From the NCBI RefSeq assembly GCF_900115345.1, contig NZ_FOWC01000001.1:930001-994000 (forward strand): a DNA stretch of 64,000 nt, read 5' to 3'. This stretch comes from Amycolatopsis rubida. GTDB taxonomy: Bacteria > Actinomycetota > Actinomycetes > Mycobacteriales > Pseudonocardiaceae. The notes beneath the pieces are model-generated. The model searched no databases and was not told where the DNA came from. It saw only the letters and a program-made list of their open reading frames with translations. Positions within the stretch are counted from its first letter, which is position 1; every line of letters starts with the position of its first letter. Below are positions 25,537-34,216 of the stretch, in pieces. Position numbers and translations under genes: made by a program.

Positions 25537-27414
25537 CGCTCCCTGTTCGAGGTGCTGCGCGATCGGCCGCGGCAGCAGGTACGCGGTGGCCCCGCCGGGC
25601 TGCTGGCCCCACGGCGTGGTGACGCCGGTCAGCACCCGGATCGTCCGCTGCACGCGGTACTCGTGCCGGTCGCGTTCGCGGTCCGGCGTCAGCGAGGTTT
25701 CGAGGAACCGCACCGCATTCGGGTGCACCAGGTTCCCGGCCTCGGGGCCGAACCGGACCACCGTCGTGCCGGCGGGCAGCGCGACGACCCGCTTGCCGCG
25801 GAAGAACGACAACGGCGGCTCGCCGCGCATCGGCAGGATCGGCCAGTCCGCGGGCTGATCGGATTCGTCCGGGGCCTGCGGCGGCAGCATCAGCAGCGTG
25901 CCGAGGAGGAACCGGGCCGCGTCGGCGAGATTGGCGAACGCCACCGGTTCCACCGCGGGCGGACGCGACACCTCCCAGCCGTTTTCCGCGCGGCGCAACG
26001 TCCACACGCCTTCGGCGGGCACCTCGTTCGCGCCGATCCGGTACGCCGACGACGGCACGCCGTGTTCGACGAGCCGCTGCTGCAACAGCGCCAACGTCTC
26101 GGCCCCGCGCAGCCCAAGGGTCGGCTCGCCGCGGACCGCGCGGGCGAGCGAACTGTCGTCCGGGATGTCGGCCTCGGTACGGCCCGGACGCGGTTTGCCG
26201 AGCACGTCCGCCTCGGCGGTCGCGCGCACCAGATCGCGCACGATCGGCGGCCGGAACCCGGCGGCGCGGATGTGCTCGACCAGCTCCGGCTCCGGCGGGA
26301 CCCCGTATTTGCGCAGGTAGTGTGGTACGGCGGCGGGCCAGATCCAGGTGCCGTCGGTGTGGAAGGCCTGCGGCACGTCCGGCGGCGCGCCGGGCGCGAA
26401 GATGTCCGGCTGCGGTACGGGCCGGTGCAGCACGACGGGCGAGCGGAACAGGTAGTCGAGCACGCCGCGGACCTGGTCCGGCGGCACCGGCGGGCGGTTC
26501 ACCACGGGTCGCTCGCCCTCGTTGTACGCGTCGACCGGATGCGCCTGGCGGAACCCGACGGTCAGCGGCAGCCCGGCCTTCGCGCCGAGCCAGTCCGGCA
26601 GGTGCTTGTCCGGGCGCGGGAACCGGGTCAGCTCCACGAGGTAGGACTCGCGGGCGGGCTCGCCGCCGGCGTTGGGCGGCAGCCGCCAGTCCGGCTCCTG
26701 GTCGGCGTCGAAGTCGAAATCGAACTGCGAGTCGGCGTCGAGGGTGAAGGTGCCCTGGAACCAGGTGCCGGTCTCCGGCTGGTACATCGCGGCGCGCAAC
26801 TGAGAGAACAGCGTGGTCAGCTGCGGCGTGCCGGGCAGCGCCACCGAAACCGGGCCGTTCTCGTCGCCGACCGCGCGGACCTCCAGCTCGGAGTAGTCGC
26901 CGACCTGCCGGAACTGCGCCGCCACCCGCGACCATCCGCCGGGCACCTGGCGCAGCGTGCGGCCGATCCCCCGCAGGATCCGGGTCTGGTCGCCGCCCTC
27001 GGTCTCGGCCTTCGGCTCGCCGTAGTCGTGCCGGGTCAGCCACAGCCCGGTGAGCTGCTTGCCCGGGACGCTCACCGAGAAATCGGTGAGCCCGAGCTGC
27101 GCCGCGCGCACCGGATCGTGCCGCGCCCAGCGCAGGGTCAGATTCGCCTGGTCGCCCGGCGCGACCTCGAACAGCTCGTCGTCGTACTCGACGTAGGTGC
27201 GCAGGTCGAACGTCGCGGGCACCTCGTTCGCGAGCACGACCCGCGCCGGCTTGCCCTCGTGCTCGCGGTCGAACCCCTCGGGCGCTTCCTCGTCGCCGAC
27301 GACGGTCAGCAGCAGCGTGCCGTCGGTGGTGGAGCGTTGTGCCGCGAAAGTGCGATCGTCGAGCGTCGCGTACAGGCCGTCTGGGCGTTCTCCCGATTCC
27401 ACCCGGTACCGCAC
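25522..27414 (-). CDS. TNT (NAD glycohydrolase-type) domain protein A
   Basis: The 630-residue protein ends in a TNT domain (about 535-630). Signs are LPAGTTVVRFGPEAGNLVHP, HEYRVQR and TPWGQQPGGATAYLLPRPIA, all hallmarks of the tuberculosis necrotizing toxin family that cleaves NAD+. Residues 140-525 share three blocks with the second TNT protein: GTW..FDFDFD..PDW with FPRPDKHLPDW, HTDGTWIWPxxVxxYL, and a LLGTLLM block. The first 130 residues are unique and beta-rich. No signal peptide, membrane helix or WXG100 motif is visible. GTG 27414 follows GGGGAGGA. It has its own upstream region of 124 bases after the ARH-like gene. Confidence 0.75.
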   Translation of the reverse strand: MRYRVESGERPDGLYATLDDRTFAAQRSTTDGTLLLTVVGDEEAPEGFDREHEGKPARVVLANEVPATFDLRTYVEYDDELFEVAPGDQANLTLRWARHDPVRAAQLGLTDFSVSVPGKQLTGLWLTRHDYGEPKAETEGGDQTRILRGIGRTLRQVPGGWSRVAAQFRQVGDYSELEVRAVGDENGPVSVALPGTPQLTTLFSQLRAAMYQPETGTWFQGTFTLDADSQFDFDFDADQEPDWRLPPNAGGEPARESYLVELTRFPRPDKHLPDWLGAKAGLPLTVGFRQAHPVDAYNEGERPVVNRPPVPPDQVRGVLDYLFRSPVVLHRPVPQPDIFAPGAPPDVPQAFHTDGTWIWPAAVPHYLRKYGVPPEPELVEHIRAAGFRPPIVRDLVRATAEADVLGKPRPGRTEADIPDDSSLARAVRGEPTLGLRGAETLALLQQRLVEHGVPSSAYRIGANEVPAEGVWTLRRAENGWEVSRPPAVEPVAFANLADAARFLLGTLLMLPPQAPDESDQPADWPILPMRGEPPLSFFRGKRVVALPAGTTVVRFGPEAGNLVHPNAVRFLETSLTPDRERDRHEYRVQRTIRVLTGVTTPWGQQPGGATAYLLPRPIAQHLEQGALSRL

Positions 27415-27451
27415 GTCTGGTTCCTCCCCGAAGTCCCCCGTGTAGCCGCAA

Positions 27452-27473
27452 CGAACTTATCTGACCGTGTCAC
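27452..27473 (-). promoter_or_regulatory. Element upstream of TNT A, shared with the cassette head
   Basis: Read on the minus strand the site has GTGAC, CGGTC, TAAG and TTCG in order. A very similar arrangement lies upstream of the YbaB-like gene at 31490-31512. An inverted repeat ATCGGTCACC / GGTGACCGAT (27483-27492 and 27530-27539) lies just upstream. Together they suggest a regulated promoter for TNT A. Confidence 0.4.
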
Positions 27474-27538
27474 GACCCGACCATCGGTCACCGGAGACGG
27501 GAGAATATGCGCCCACAAATACCTGCTCGGGTGACCGA

Positions 27539-29767
27539 TCAGTGCCGTGGGTAGCGCTGGACCCAGGCGTCGCCGAGGGCGTTCCGCGCCGAATGGCGGT
27601 CGAAATGCCACAGCGCGTCGGTCGCCACCTGTTCGATCAGGTGATGCAACTCAAGCTGTTCGACCCACTTCCGGGGCAGCCCGGGAACGCCCACCCGCGC
27701 GCCGAGCAGCGCACCGGTCAACGCGCCGGTGAGCGCGCTGCGGCCGGAGTGGTTCACCGCGCGCAGCATGGCCTGCTCCGGGTAGTTCTCGAAACCGGAC
27801 AGTGCGGCGAACGCGCGGCCGAGGACGGACAGTGTGCTGTGTCCGTCGCCGATCAGCTCCGGCATCCGCAGGTCCGGCAGGCCGTGCTCGCCGAAGAACG
27901 GCACCGCTTCGGCCACCAGATCGCGCACCGGTCCCCACTCCGGGCCGTCGTGCTCGTCGAGGACCTCGCGGGACAGGTTCCAGACCGGGTAGCTGAACGA
28001 ATCCTTCGTGAGCGCCTTCTCGAACACCCACGCCAGATAGGTCGCGGCGGCCACGTCGTCCGGCTGATGCGTCACGCCGGCCAGATCGCGCACGACCTGT
28101 CCGATGCCGCCGCTGAACCCGGTGCCCGGACCCGCCGCGGTCAGCACCGCGGGCAGCGCGCCGAGCAGCGCGGCCGGACCCGACAGCGGCGCGGCCTGCG
28201 GATCGCCGGTGACCAGCGCGTGGTACGCGTTGAGCTCGGCGTCGTCGATCGCGCGGCGGGCGTGCAGTTCGGGCACCTTGACCAGGAAACCGTCGGCGTT
28301 CTGGATCGCCGCGCCCTGGGTGTGCAGCCAGCGGCCCAGCGCGCCGCGGACCACGCCGGGGAACAGTTTTTCGACGTCGCGCGACTCCGGCTGTTCGCGG
28401 TGCGGGCTGCGGATCACCGCCTCGGTCAGGAAAAGCAGCCGCTGCGTCATCGAACCGATCCGGCCCGGCTGGTCGAACGCGAGCGGCAGGTCGCGGACGC
28501 CGTCTGGACCGTAGGTCGAGACGATCTCGTCCAGCCGCATCCGGTCGACGGCCGATCCGAGCGCCTCGCCGAGCGCGAAGCCGACCCACGCGCCGGTGAC
28601 CCGCTGCCAGCCGTAACGGAAGTTCTCCAGGCTGATCTCGGGATACTTGCCGAACGTGTCGAGCTTCGGGACGATCCGGCCGCCGTTGTCCCAGGACGGC
28701 ACGAGACCGTTGGCGCGCAGGTCGTTCGGTCGCGAGCGGCTCGGCTCGGGCTGGTCGAACCGGCGCAGCCACGACCGGCCGAGGACGGTCTTGCGGCATT
28801 CGTCCGCGGTCAGCTCGAACCCGTGCCGCCGCGCGCGTTCCGCGGCCGCCTTCGGCACGTCGACCGGCTTGTCCAGCCCGATCCGGGCGGCGGTTTCGAC
28901 GGCGAACTTCTCCAGGTCTTCTTCGATTTCCGGGCAGCGGCCGTTCTCGTCGACCCGCGGTTCTTGCCGGGGGAACCGCTTCGCGATCGTGGTCAGCTCG
29001 GCGCCGGCGACGTCCTCGAAGGTCGCCGGACCGCCGTTGATCACCAGGTTCGGCGGGTGCTCGAACTCGGCGAGTGTCGCCAAGTCGACCCGCCACCAGG
29101 CGTGCTCGCGGGCGGGCAGATGCCGGGTCGCGCTGAAGACGCGCAGCTCGTTGCGTTCCTCGGAGAAGTAGAACCGGTCGGTCGCGCCGGTTTTGAGGTC
29201 GAACGGCACGAAGACTTCGCAGCGCAGCAGGCCGATCAGCAGCTGTTCGCGCGAGAGCCAGCCGACGCTCGCGAACGCGAGGAGGGTTTCCAGCGGGTTT
29301 TCCGGCTTCGGGTAGCCGCGGCGGATCGGACCGGCCTTGTACTCGGGGTTCTCGCGTTCGTCACCGGTCTGGTGGCCGTCGTTGTCGACCTTCACCCAGC
29401 CCGCGACCGCGGGCAGCGGCACGCCGAGTTCGCCCAGCCCGGCCTTCGCGTACTCCGGGTCGACGACCTCGCGCCAGCTCTCCTGGCCCGGGTACGCGAC
29501 CGGGGTGCTGAGCCCGCCCGGATGCGGGTGCGCCTGGCGCAGCTCCCCGTCCGGCTCGCGCACGAGCACCGACGGGGCGGGGAACAGCTCCTTGTCCGGA
29601 CGGCCGTCGTCGAGGAACGCGACGGTGTTGTAGGGGATCGACCAGCCCTCGGGGACCCGCAGCACGCGGTCGCGGTCGACCCGGAGGCCGCCCGGCCCGG
29701 AGACCTCGGGGCCGTGCACGGCGCGCAACCACTTCCCGACCTTCTCCACCGCTTCCGCCGCTTCCAC
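27539..29767 (-). CDS. ADP-ribosylglycohydrolase-like protein with Imm35/YrhB- and SseB-like parts
   Basis: The 742-residue protein ends in an ADP-ribosylglycohydrolase-like domain (about 390-715) with GAWVGFALGEALGSAVD, GSMTQRLLFLTEAVIRS and TGALTGALLGARVG, the usual frame of the family. The metal-binding acidic motifs are altered: GSMTQ stands where DDTQ is expected and NHSGRS (672-677) where GGDSDT is expected. Residues 1-80 resemble Imm35/YrhB immunity domains (IPYNTVAFLDDGRPDKELFP) and 150-270 resemble SseB. GTG 29767 abuts the stop of TNT B, with GGAGAGGA upstream. Between two TNT proteins, an immunity or ADP-ribose-binding role is plausible but unproven. Confidence 0.65.
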   Translation of the reverse strand: MEAAEAVEKVGKWLRAVHGPEVSGPGGLRVDRDRVLRVPEGWSIPYNTVAFLDDGRPDKELFPAPSVLVREPDGELRQAHPHPGGLSTPVAYPGQESWREVVDPEYAKAGLGELGVPLPAVAGWVKVDNDGHQTGDERENPEYKAGPIRRGYPKPENPLETLLAFASVGWLSREQLLIGLLRCEVFVPFDLKTGATDRFYFSEERNELRVFSATRHLPAREHAWWRVDLATLAEFEHPPNLVINGGPATFEDVAGAELTTIAKRFPRQEPRVDENGRCPEIEEDLEKFAVETAARIGLDKPVDVPKAAAERARRHGFELTADECRKTVLGRSWLRRFDQPEPSRSRPNDLRANGLVPSWDNGGRIVPKLDTFGKYPEISLENFRYGWQRVTGAWVGFALGEALGSAVDRMRLDEIVSTYGPDGVRDLPLAFDQPGRIGSMTQRLLFLTEAVIRSPHREQPESRDVEKLFPGVVRGALGRWLHTQGAAIQNADGFLVKVPELHARRAIDDAELNAYHALVTGDPQAAPLSGPAALLGALPAVLTAAGPGTGFSGGIGQVVRDLAGVTHQPDDVAAATYLAWVFEKALTKDSFSYPVWNLSREVLDEHDGPEWGPVRDLVAEAVPFFGEHGLPDLRMPELIGDGHSTLSVLGRAFAALSGFENYPEQAMLRAVNHSGRSALTGALTGALLGARVGVPGLPRKWVEQLELHHLIEQVATDALWHFDRHSARNALGDAWVQRYPRH

Positions 29768-31159
29768 CTACTCGATCCTCTCCAGGCTTCCGTCGGACTC
29801 GTGTTCCGCGATCGGCTTGGGCAAGACGTACGCCACCGCGCCCCCGGGAAGGTTCGCCCAGGGCACCGTCACCCCGGTGATCACCTGGAGTGATCTTCGG
29901 AGGCGAAAAGTGCTGGTCATGCGCTCCCGTTCGAGTGGCAGGGACGTCGTCGCGAACCGTACCGCCTGGTGGTGGACCAGGTTGCCGGGTTCTTCGCCGA
30001 ATCGCAGAACGACGGTACCTTCCGCCAACCGAGTGAGTCTCTTGTTCCGCAGCAGCGTGAGGGGAGGGTCACCCGGCGCGGGCTGGACCGGCCAGTCGGC
30101 GACTTCCCGCGCCGTTTCCAGCGGAGTTTCGCGGCCGCCTGTCGCGCGGGCAGGATGCATCAGGAGTGCGCCGAGCAGCTGCTGAGCGGCGTCTTCGAGG
30201 CGGGCGAAGGTCTGCTCGCGACCGTCCGGTGCGACGACTGCCCAACCGGCTTTGACCTGGTAGAGGCTCCATTTCCCGGCTTCCCGGTCGCCGAGGCAGC
30301 GGACGTCGGGCCAGATGCCGAAGGAGTCGAGCCGGTGGCTGAGGTGGGTCAGGAGGTCGGTGTCGGACAGGACTGGGTCCGGGTTGGTCTCCCGCTCCGC
30401 GGCGACGTCGCCCGCAGTCCGCTGGAGGTCCTTCGAGGCCGGTCGCGGGCGGGGCTTCCCAGCGAGGTCGGCTTCCGCCGTGCGGCGCACCAGATGGTTG
30501 ACGTACGGCGGGTGAAAGCCCAGGTCGCGAATGTGCTGGAGCAGTTCGGGCTCGGGCGCGGTCCCGTGTTCGCGCAGCTGCTCCGCCACCTCGACCGGCC
30601 AGATCCAGGTGCCGTCGGTGCGGTGTCGTTCGCCGACCTCAGCCTCGCGTTCGAGGTACCGCAACACGAGGGGCAGTTCTTCCTCCGGCAGCCGTTCTCC
30701 GGTTCCGGAGGTGGCGTGCCGGAATTCGACGCCGAGCGGGAGTCCGACGTGCAGCCGCCACCAGTCGGGAAGGTGCTCGTCGTCGCGGGGAAAGGTGGTG
30801 AGTTCGGCGAGGTAAGCGGACGAATCGGGCGGCGTCGTCCACGGGGGCTCATCGTCGGTGAAGTAGTCGAAGTCGAACGCGCCGTCCGGGGTGAGCACGT
30901 AGCGCGCCTGAACCCAGGTGCCCCGGCCCGCTTGATACATCTCGGCGCGCAACGCGGTGAGCCGCTGGACCACCTCGGTGCTGGCGACGGTATTGCGGGC
31001 CTGCACCTCGAAATGATCGCCGAGCTGGGCGAATCCGATCCCGGCCGGCGCGTCCGGATCGGCCCGGTGCGCCTTGATCAGCCGACCGATCTCGACGAGC
31101 ACCCGCTGACCGGTACCCGTTGGTTCCACGTGAATCATTTCGTCCGGAGCGGACGACAT
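29768..31159 (-). CDS. TNT-domain protein B (possibly inactive paralogue)
   Basis: This 463-residue protein is collinear with TNT A but lacks its first 130 residues. Shared blocks are GRGTWVQARYVL...FDFDYFTDDEP, TTFPRDDEHLPDWW, HRTDGTWIWPVEVAEQL, and a TNT domain at 368-463 (LAEGTVVLRFGEEPGNLVHH, then FRLRRSLQVITGVTVPW). The Gln found before PGG in TNT A is Leu here (WANLPGG, L437), so activity may be reduced or lost. ATG 31159 overlaps the stop of the YbaB-like gene (TGATG). The longer frame to 31561 is a shadow. No export signal is seen. Confidence 0.72.
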   Translation of the reverse strand: MSSAPDEMIHVEPTGTGQRVLVEIGRLIKAHRADPDAPAGIGFAQLGDHFEVQARNTVASTEVVQRLTALRAEMYQAGRGTWVQARYVLTPDGAFDFDYFTDDEPPWTTPPDSSAYLAELTTFPRDDEHLPDWWRLHVGLPLGVEFRHATSGTGERLPEEELPLVLRYLEREAEVGERHRTDGTWIWPVEVAEQLREHGTAPEPELLQHIRDLGFHPPYVNHLVRRTAEADLAGKPRPRPASKDLQRTAGDVAAERETNPDPVLSDTDLLTHLSHRLDSFGIWPDVRCLGDREAGKWSLYQVKAGWAVVAPDGREQTFARLEDAAQQLLGALLMHPARATGGRETPLETAREVADWPVQPAPGDPPLTLLRNKRLTRLAEGTVVLRFGEEPGNLVHHQAVRFATTSLPLERERMTSTFRLRRSLQVITGVTVPWANLPGGAVAYVLPKPIAEHESDGSLERIE

Positions 31160-31461
31160 CAGGACCCGCGACGGCGGTTCTGCGGAACCGTTCCGCGCGG
31201 ACGGACGCGGCGCGGGGTCGGCCGCGGGGCAGGCATCGAGGAGCTGTGCTGCGGTTCGGGTGCGTCGGCCAGGTGCTGCACGAGCGCCTGGACGGTCAAC
31301 GCGAGCTGCGCGGGGGTCGTCCGCTCGAAGGCGTCCGGGGCGAATTCGAGCCGCCCGAGCGTGCCGGCCGGTCCGGCGGTCGCGCGGACGAGTCCGTCCG
31401 GCGAGGTCAGGACAGCTGGAGCGGCGTCGAGACGGGCACGGTCGTCGCCGATGGTGCTCAC
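31159..31461 (-). CDS. YbaB/EbfC-like small protein
   Basis: This 100-residue protein resembles the YbaB/EbfC family often found at the head of type VII secretion-linked gene sets in Pseudonocardiaceae. The segment ARLDAAPAVLTSPDGLVRAT, followed by AGPAGTLGRLEFAPDAFE and a helix TPAQLALTVQALVQHLADA, follows the family pattern. The tail is Pro- and Arg-rich. It is the first gene of the TNT cassette and shares one base with TNT B. A nucleoid-binding or regulatory role is inferred from the family only. Confidence 0.6.
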   Translation of the reverse strand: MSTIGDDRARLDAAPAVLTSPDGLVRATAGPAGTLGRLEFAPDAFERTTPAQLALTVQALVQHLADAPEPQHSSSMPAPRPTPRRVRPRGTVPQNRRRGS

Positions 31462-31489
31462 GGTGGCCCCCCGTGTCGGTTGCGCGTGC

Positions 31490-31512
31490 CGAGATTAACT
31501 CGACCGGGTCAC
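31490..31512 (-). promoter_or_regulatory. Element upstream of the YbaB-like gene
   Basis: On the minus strand the site has GTGAC, CGGTC, TTAATC and TCG in the same order as the element before TNT A. The likeness suggests joint control of the two transcription units. Confidence 0.4.
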
Positions 31513-31541
31513 AAGTCACCCTAATGCCAGACGGTGAGTTA

Positions 31542-32839
31542 CTACCCCCGTTTGGGTTCAACGGTTTGCGGCAGCGAATCGCCGGGACGTCGGCGGGCCA
31601 GCAGATATCCGGCCCCGCCCAGCAGATAGAGCGCGGTCGCGACCACCAGGAGCTCAGGCGAGTACCCGTTGTCCTTGACGAAGAGCGCCGCGAGCGAGAC
31701 CGCCACCACCTGGGTGATGTTGAACAGCGTGTCGTACAGCGCGAAGACCTGCCCCCGGAGTCTCGTCCGCGACATCGAGCTGCACCGACGAGTCAACGGA
31801 CAGCTTCACGACCTGCCCGGTCCCCACGATCAGGAACGACGCGATCAACGCCAACGGCAGCAGCATCGGCAACCCCAGCGCGGCCTGCGCGACCGCCGAA
31901 ACGAGCAGCGATGCCAACACCGCCCGCGTCCGCCCAACCGACCGAATCAGCCGAGCCGTCACCAACCCCGCGACGAGAATGCCCGCCCCCGCGCAAGCGA
32001 CCAGTTGCCCAAGCCCAGGCAACCCCGCGCGGAAGATCCCGTCGTCGGCGAAGTAATTGCGCATCAACAACACGCTGAGCAGCAACGAAATCCCATACGC
32101 CGCCCGGTGCGCGAACAACGCCACAAACCCAGCCGTGACCCGAGGCGCCCGCCACGCATGCCGAGCTCCGTCAGCAAGCCCCCGCGCAACCGCCACCACC
32201 GGATTGACCGGCTCATCAACAACAGCCGGCCCCAGCACTCCCTTGGCGAACCGATGCGCGAGAAACGCCGACCACAACGCCCCTGCCGCCGCGAACGCCG
32301 TAGTCTCCGCCGACCCGACATTCCCGGACCCGAACACCGCTCGCAACCCGATCGCGCACCGACCGCGATCGCCGACCCGAGCGTCGCCGCGACCGCATTA
32401 GCCGAAACCACCGCCGACGGCTTCACCCCATGCGGCAAGGCAGCAGACAACCCAGACCCGATGAACCGGCTGATCCCCTCGGCAAGCAACGCAAGCGAGA
32501 ACAACCCGATCCCGCCTGCTCCAGCCCCCCACCGCGACGACCGACGCCAAGATCGCCACCGTCCGCCCCCAGACTGGCGAGCATCAGCACCCGCCGCCGA
32601 TCCCATCGATCAAGAAACGCCCCCGCGAACGGCCCACCAGCGAATACAGCAGCAGCAGCGCAGCAAACCCCTCCGCGATAGCCAGCGGATCAGCCGCCCG
32701 CTCCGGATTGAACAGAACGGCCCCAGCCAGCCGAGCCCGAAAGACCCCGTCCCCCCTGCGCCGCGAACCGCGTAAACAACAACCGCCGAAACAACGGATC
32801 CCGAACGGCCGCGCGCGCCTGCCCCCGCTCCCCCACCAC
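31542..32839 (-). pseudogene. MFS transporter, broken by about six frameshifts
   Basis: Reading from GTG 32839 across three frames rebuilds a major facilitator transporter: [78 protein letters not shown] and LYDTLFNITQVVAVSLAALF. Frames change near 32755, 32636, 32570, 32525, 32345 and 31760. At least three of these points are runs of five or six G (minus strand) with one base too many or too few. Neighbouring genes are intact, so real decay is more likely than poor sequence, but assembly errors in G-runs cannot be excluded. Confidence 0.8.
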
Positions 32840-33018
32840 ACAACTTTACCGACCCGCCCCGGCAAATCCCCGAAAACCAGCCCCCCGCACAGTCGCCGAC
32901 AACTGCACCCGCAAGAGACCCGAACGCACCACAGCGCCCCAACGAGACCGCAGATCGACAGGCAAGTGCACCGGATGTGGTGAGTTGTTGCTGACTAGCG
33001 GACCCGGACAATCGCAGC
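32840..33018. other. Non-coding upstream of the MFS pseudogene
   Basis: I see nothing certain here. The frames on both strands are low-complexity. This stretch leads into the 69-bp repeats. Confidence 0.4.
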
Positions 33019-33213
33019 GCCCCGAAGCAACCAACGCCCACCCGCACCCGTGCAGGTCAGGCCGCTGGCCGCCGAGCCAACAGCGCCGCCCCGAAGCAAC
33101 CAACGCCGACCCGCGCCCGTGCAGGTCAGGTCGCTGGCCGCCGAGCTAACAGCGCCGCCCCGAAGCAACCAACGCCGACCCGCACCCGTTCGGGCCAGGT
33201 CGCTGGCCGCCGA
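33019..33213. repeat. 69-bp tandem repeat, nearly three copies
   Basis: Units start at 33019, 33088 and 33157, each with GCCCCGAAGCAACCAACGCC and later GTCGCTGGCCGCCGA. Copies differ by a few bases and the third breaks off after the GCCGCCGA part. Since 69 is a multiple of three, artificial open frames run through it. It looks like a variable-number repeat in non-coding DNA. Confidence 0.85.
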
Positions 33214-33281
33214 TTTGCCCTGCCGAACCAACAACGGAACCGACGCAACAAACCTCCACCAGCACCAGCTCCCCAACCAAA

Positions 33282-33390
33282 GGGGCTTCCGCCCCCCGCC
33301 CACCCCGAAAGCCAAAAGGGGGCTCCGCCCCCACCCACCCCGAAAACCGCACCAAAGGCACCGCGGGGGCTCCGGGGGCTCGGCCCCCGG
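33282..33390. repeat. GC-rich short hairpins upstream of yqgE
   Basis: Three palindromes occur in a row: GGGGC-TTCC-GCCCC (33282-33295), GGGGGC-TCC-GCCCCC (33318-33332), and CCGGGGGCTCGGCCCCCGG (33372-33390). A and C runs separate them. Such elements are common between genes in high-GC actinobacteria and may end transcription. No gene is seen from 33214 to 33615. Confidence 0.7.
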
Positions 33391-33615
33391 GCAACATGGC
33401 GCCGGTGACGGGGAAAGGTGCCGAAGGCACCGAACAGGAGGAGTGAACACCGGCGCACTCGTTTCGCCTCTCGGCGGCTTGGCGCAGTGTGGCTCCGGCC
33501 GGACCGGTATTCCACAAAGGCGGTTCTTCAGTGAGCCCGGGGGACACGAGTGCGCCGGCTCACTGTTCTCAACGGGGCGGGTGGTGCTGGTGTTCCCGTG
33601 CCGGGAGGATTTCCC

Positions 33616-34215
33616 GTGGCGGGTGATGGGATCATGGGTGGCGTGCCAGCGGACGCCGAGGTTGAACCGGGAACGCTCCTGGTCGCCGCACCCACGATGT
33701 TCGACCCGAACTTCAAGCGGACCGTGGTGTTCGTGATCGATCATCGGGCGGAGGGCACGCTCGGGGTGGTCTTGAACCGGCCGTCCGATGTTCCGGTGAA
33801 CGACGTCCTGCCGGGGTGGGGCGCGCACGTCGCGGAGCCGCAGTCGGTGTTCGTCGGCGGGCCGGTCGACAAGAAGACCGCGCTTTGTCTCGCCGCGTTG
33901 CGGACTGGGGAGACCGCTTCCAGCGTGCCGGGAGTCGTCGCGGTGCGGGGGCCGGTCGCGCTGGTCGATCTGGACAGCGATCCCGAGGTGCTCGTGCCGA
34001 AGGTGCGGGGCGTGCGCGTGTTCGCGGGTTATGCCGGGTGGGATTCGGGGCAGCTCGCGGGCGAGATCGAGCGCGAGGACTGGGTGATCGTTCCCGCGTT
34101 GCCCAGCGACATTCTCGCGCCGCCCAGCCGTGATCTGTGGGGGCAGGTGCTGCGCCGCCAGGGGGTGCCGCTCGCGTTGCTGGCAACCCATCCTGGCGAT
34201 TTGCAGCGGAACTGA
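33616..34215 (+). CDS. YqgE/AlgH family protein (DUF179)
   Basis: This 199-residue protein belongs to the YqgE/AlgH family of unknown function, widespread in bacteria. Conserved parts are PGTLLVAAPTMFDPNFKRTV, then VLNRPS and the GGPVDKKTALCLAAL and GYAGWDSGQLAGEIEREDW segments, the last being the family signature. The GTG at 33616 has GGGAGGA 6 bases upstream. An ATG six codons later and a longer frame from 33550 are less likely. Its length matches the mycobacterial homologue. It converges with the SdpI-like gene, only one base apart. Confidence 0.92.
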   Translation: MAGDGIMGGVPADAEVEPGTLLVAAPTMFDPNFKRTVVFVIDHRAEGTLGVVLNRPSDVPVNDVLPGWGAHVAEPQSVFVGGPVDKKTALCLAALRTGETASSVPGVVAVRGPVALVDLDSDPEVLVPKVRGVRVFAGYAGWDSGQLAGEIEREDWVIVPALPSDILAPPSRDLWGQVLRRQGVPLALLATHPGDLQRN

Positions 34216-34216
34216 G

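Noticed and set aside
31123..31136. parS-like GTTCCACGTGAATC in TNT B
   Set aside because: Two mismatches and not palindromic; inside a coding sequence.
33050..33736. 228-codon plus-strand frame through the 69-bp repeats
   Set aside because: It is an artefact of a repeat whose length is a multiple of three and it runs into yqgE in another frame.
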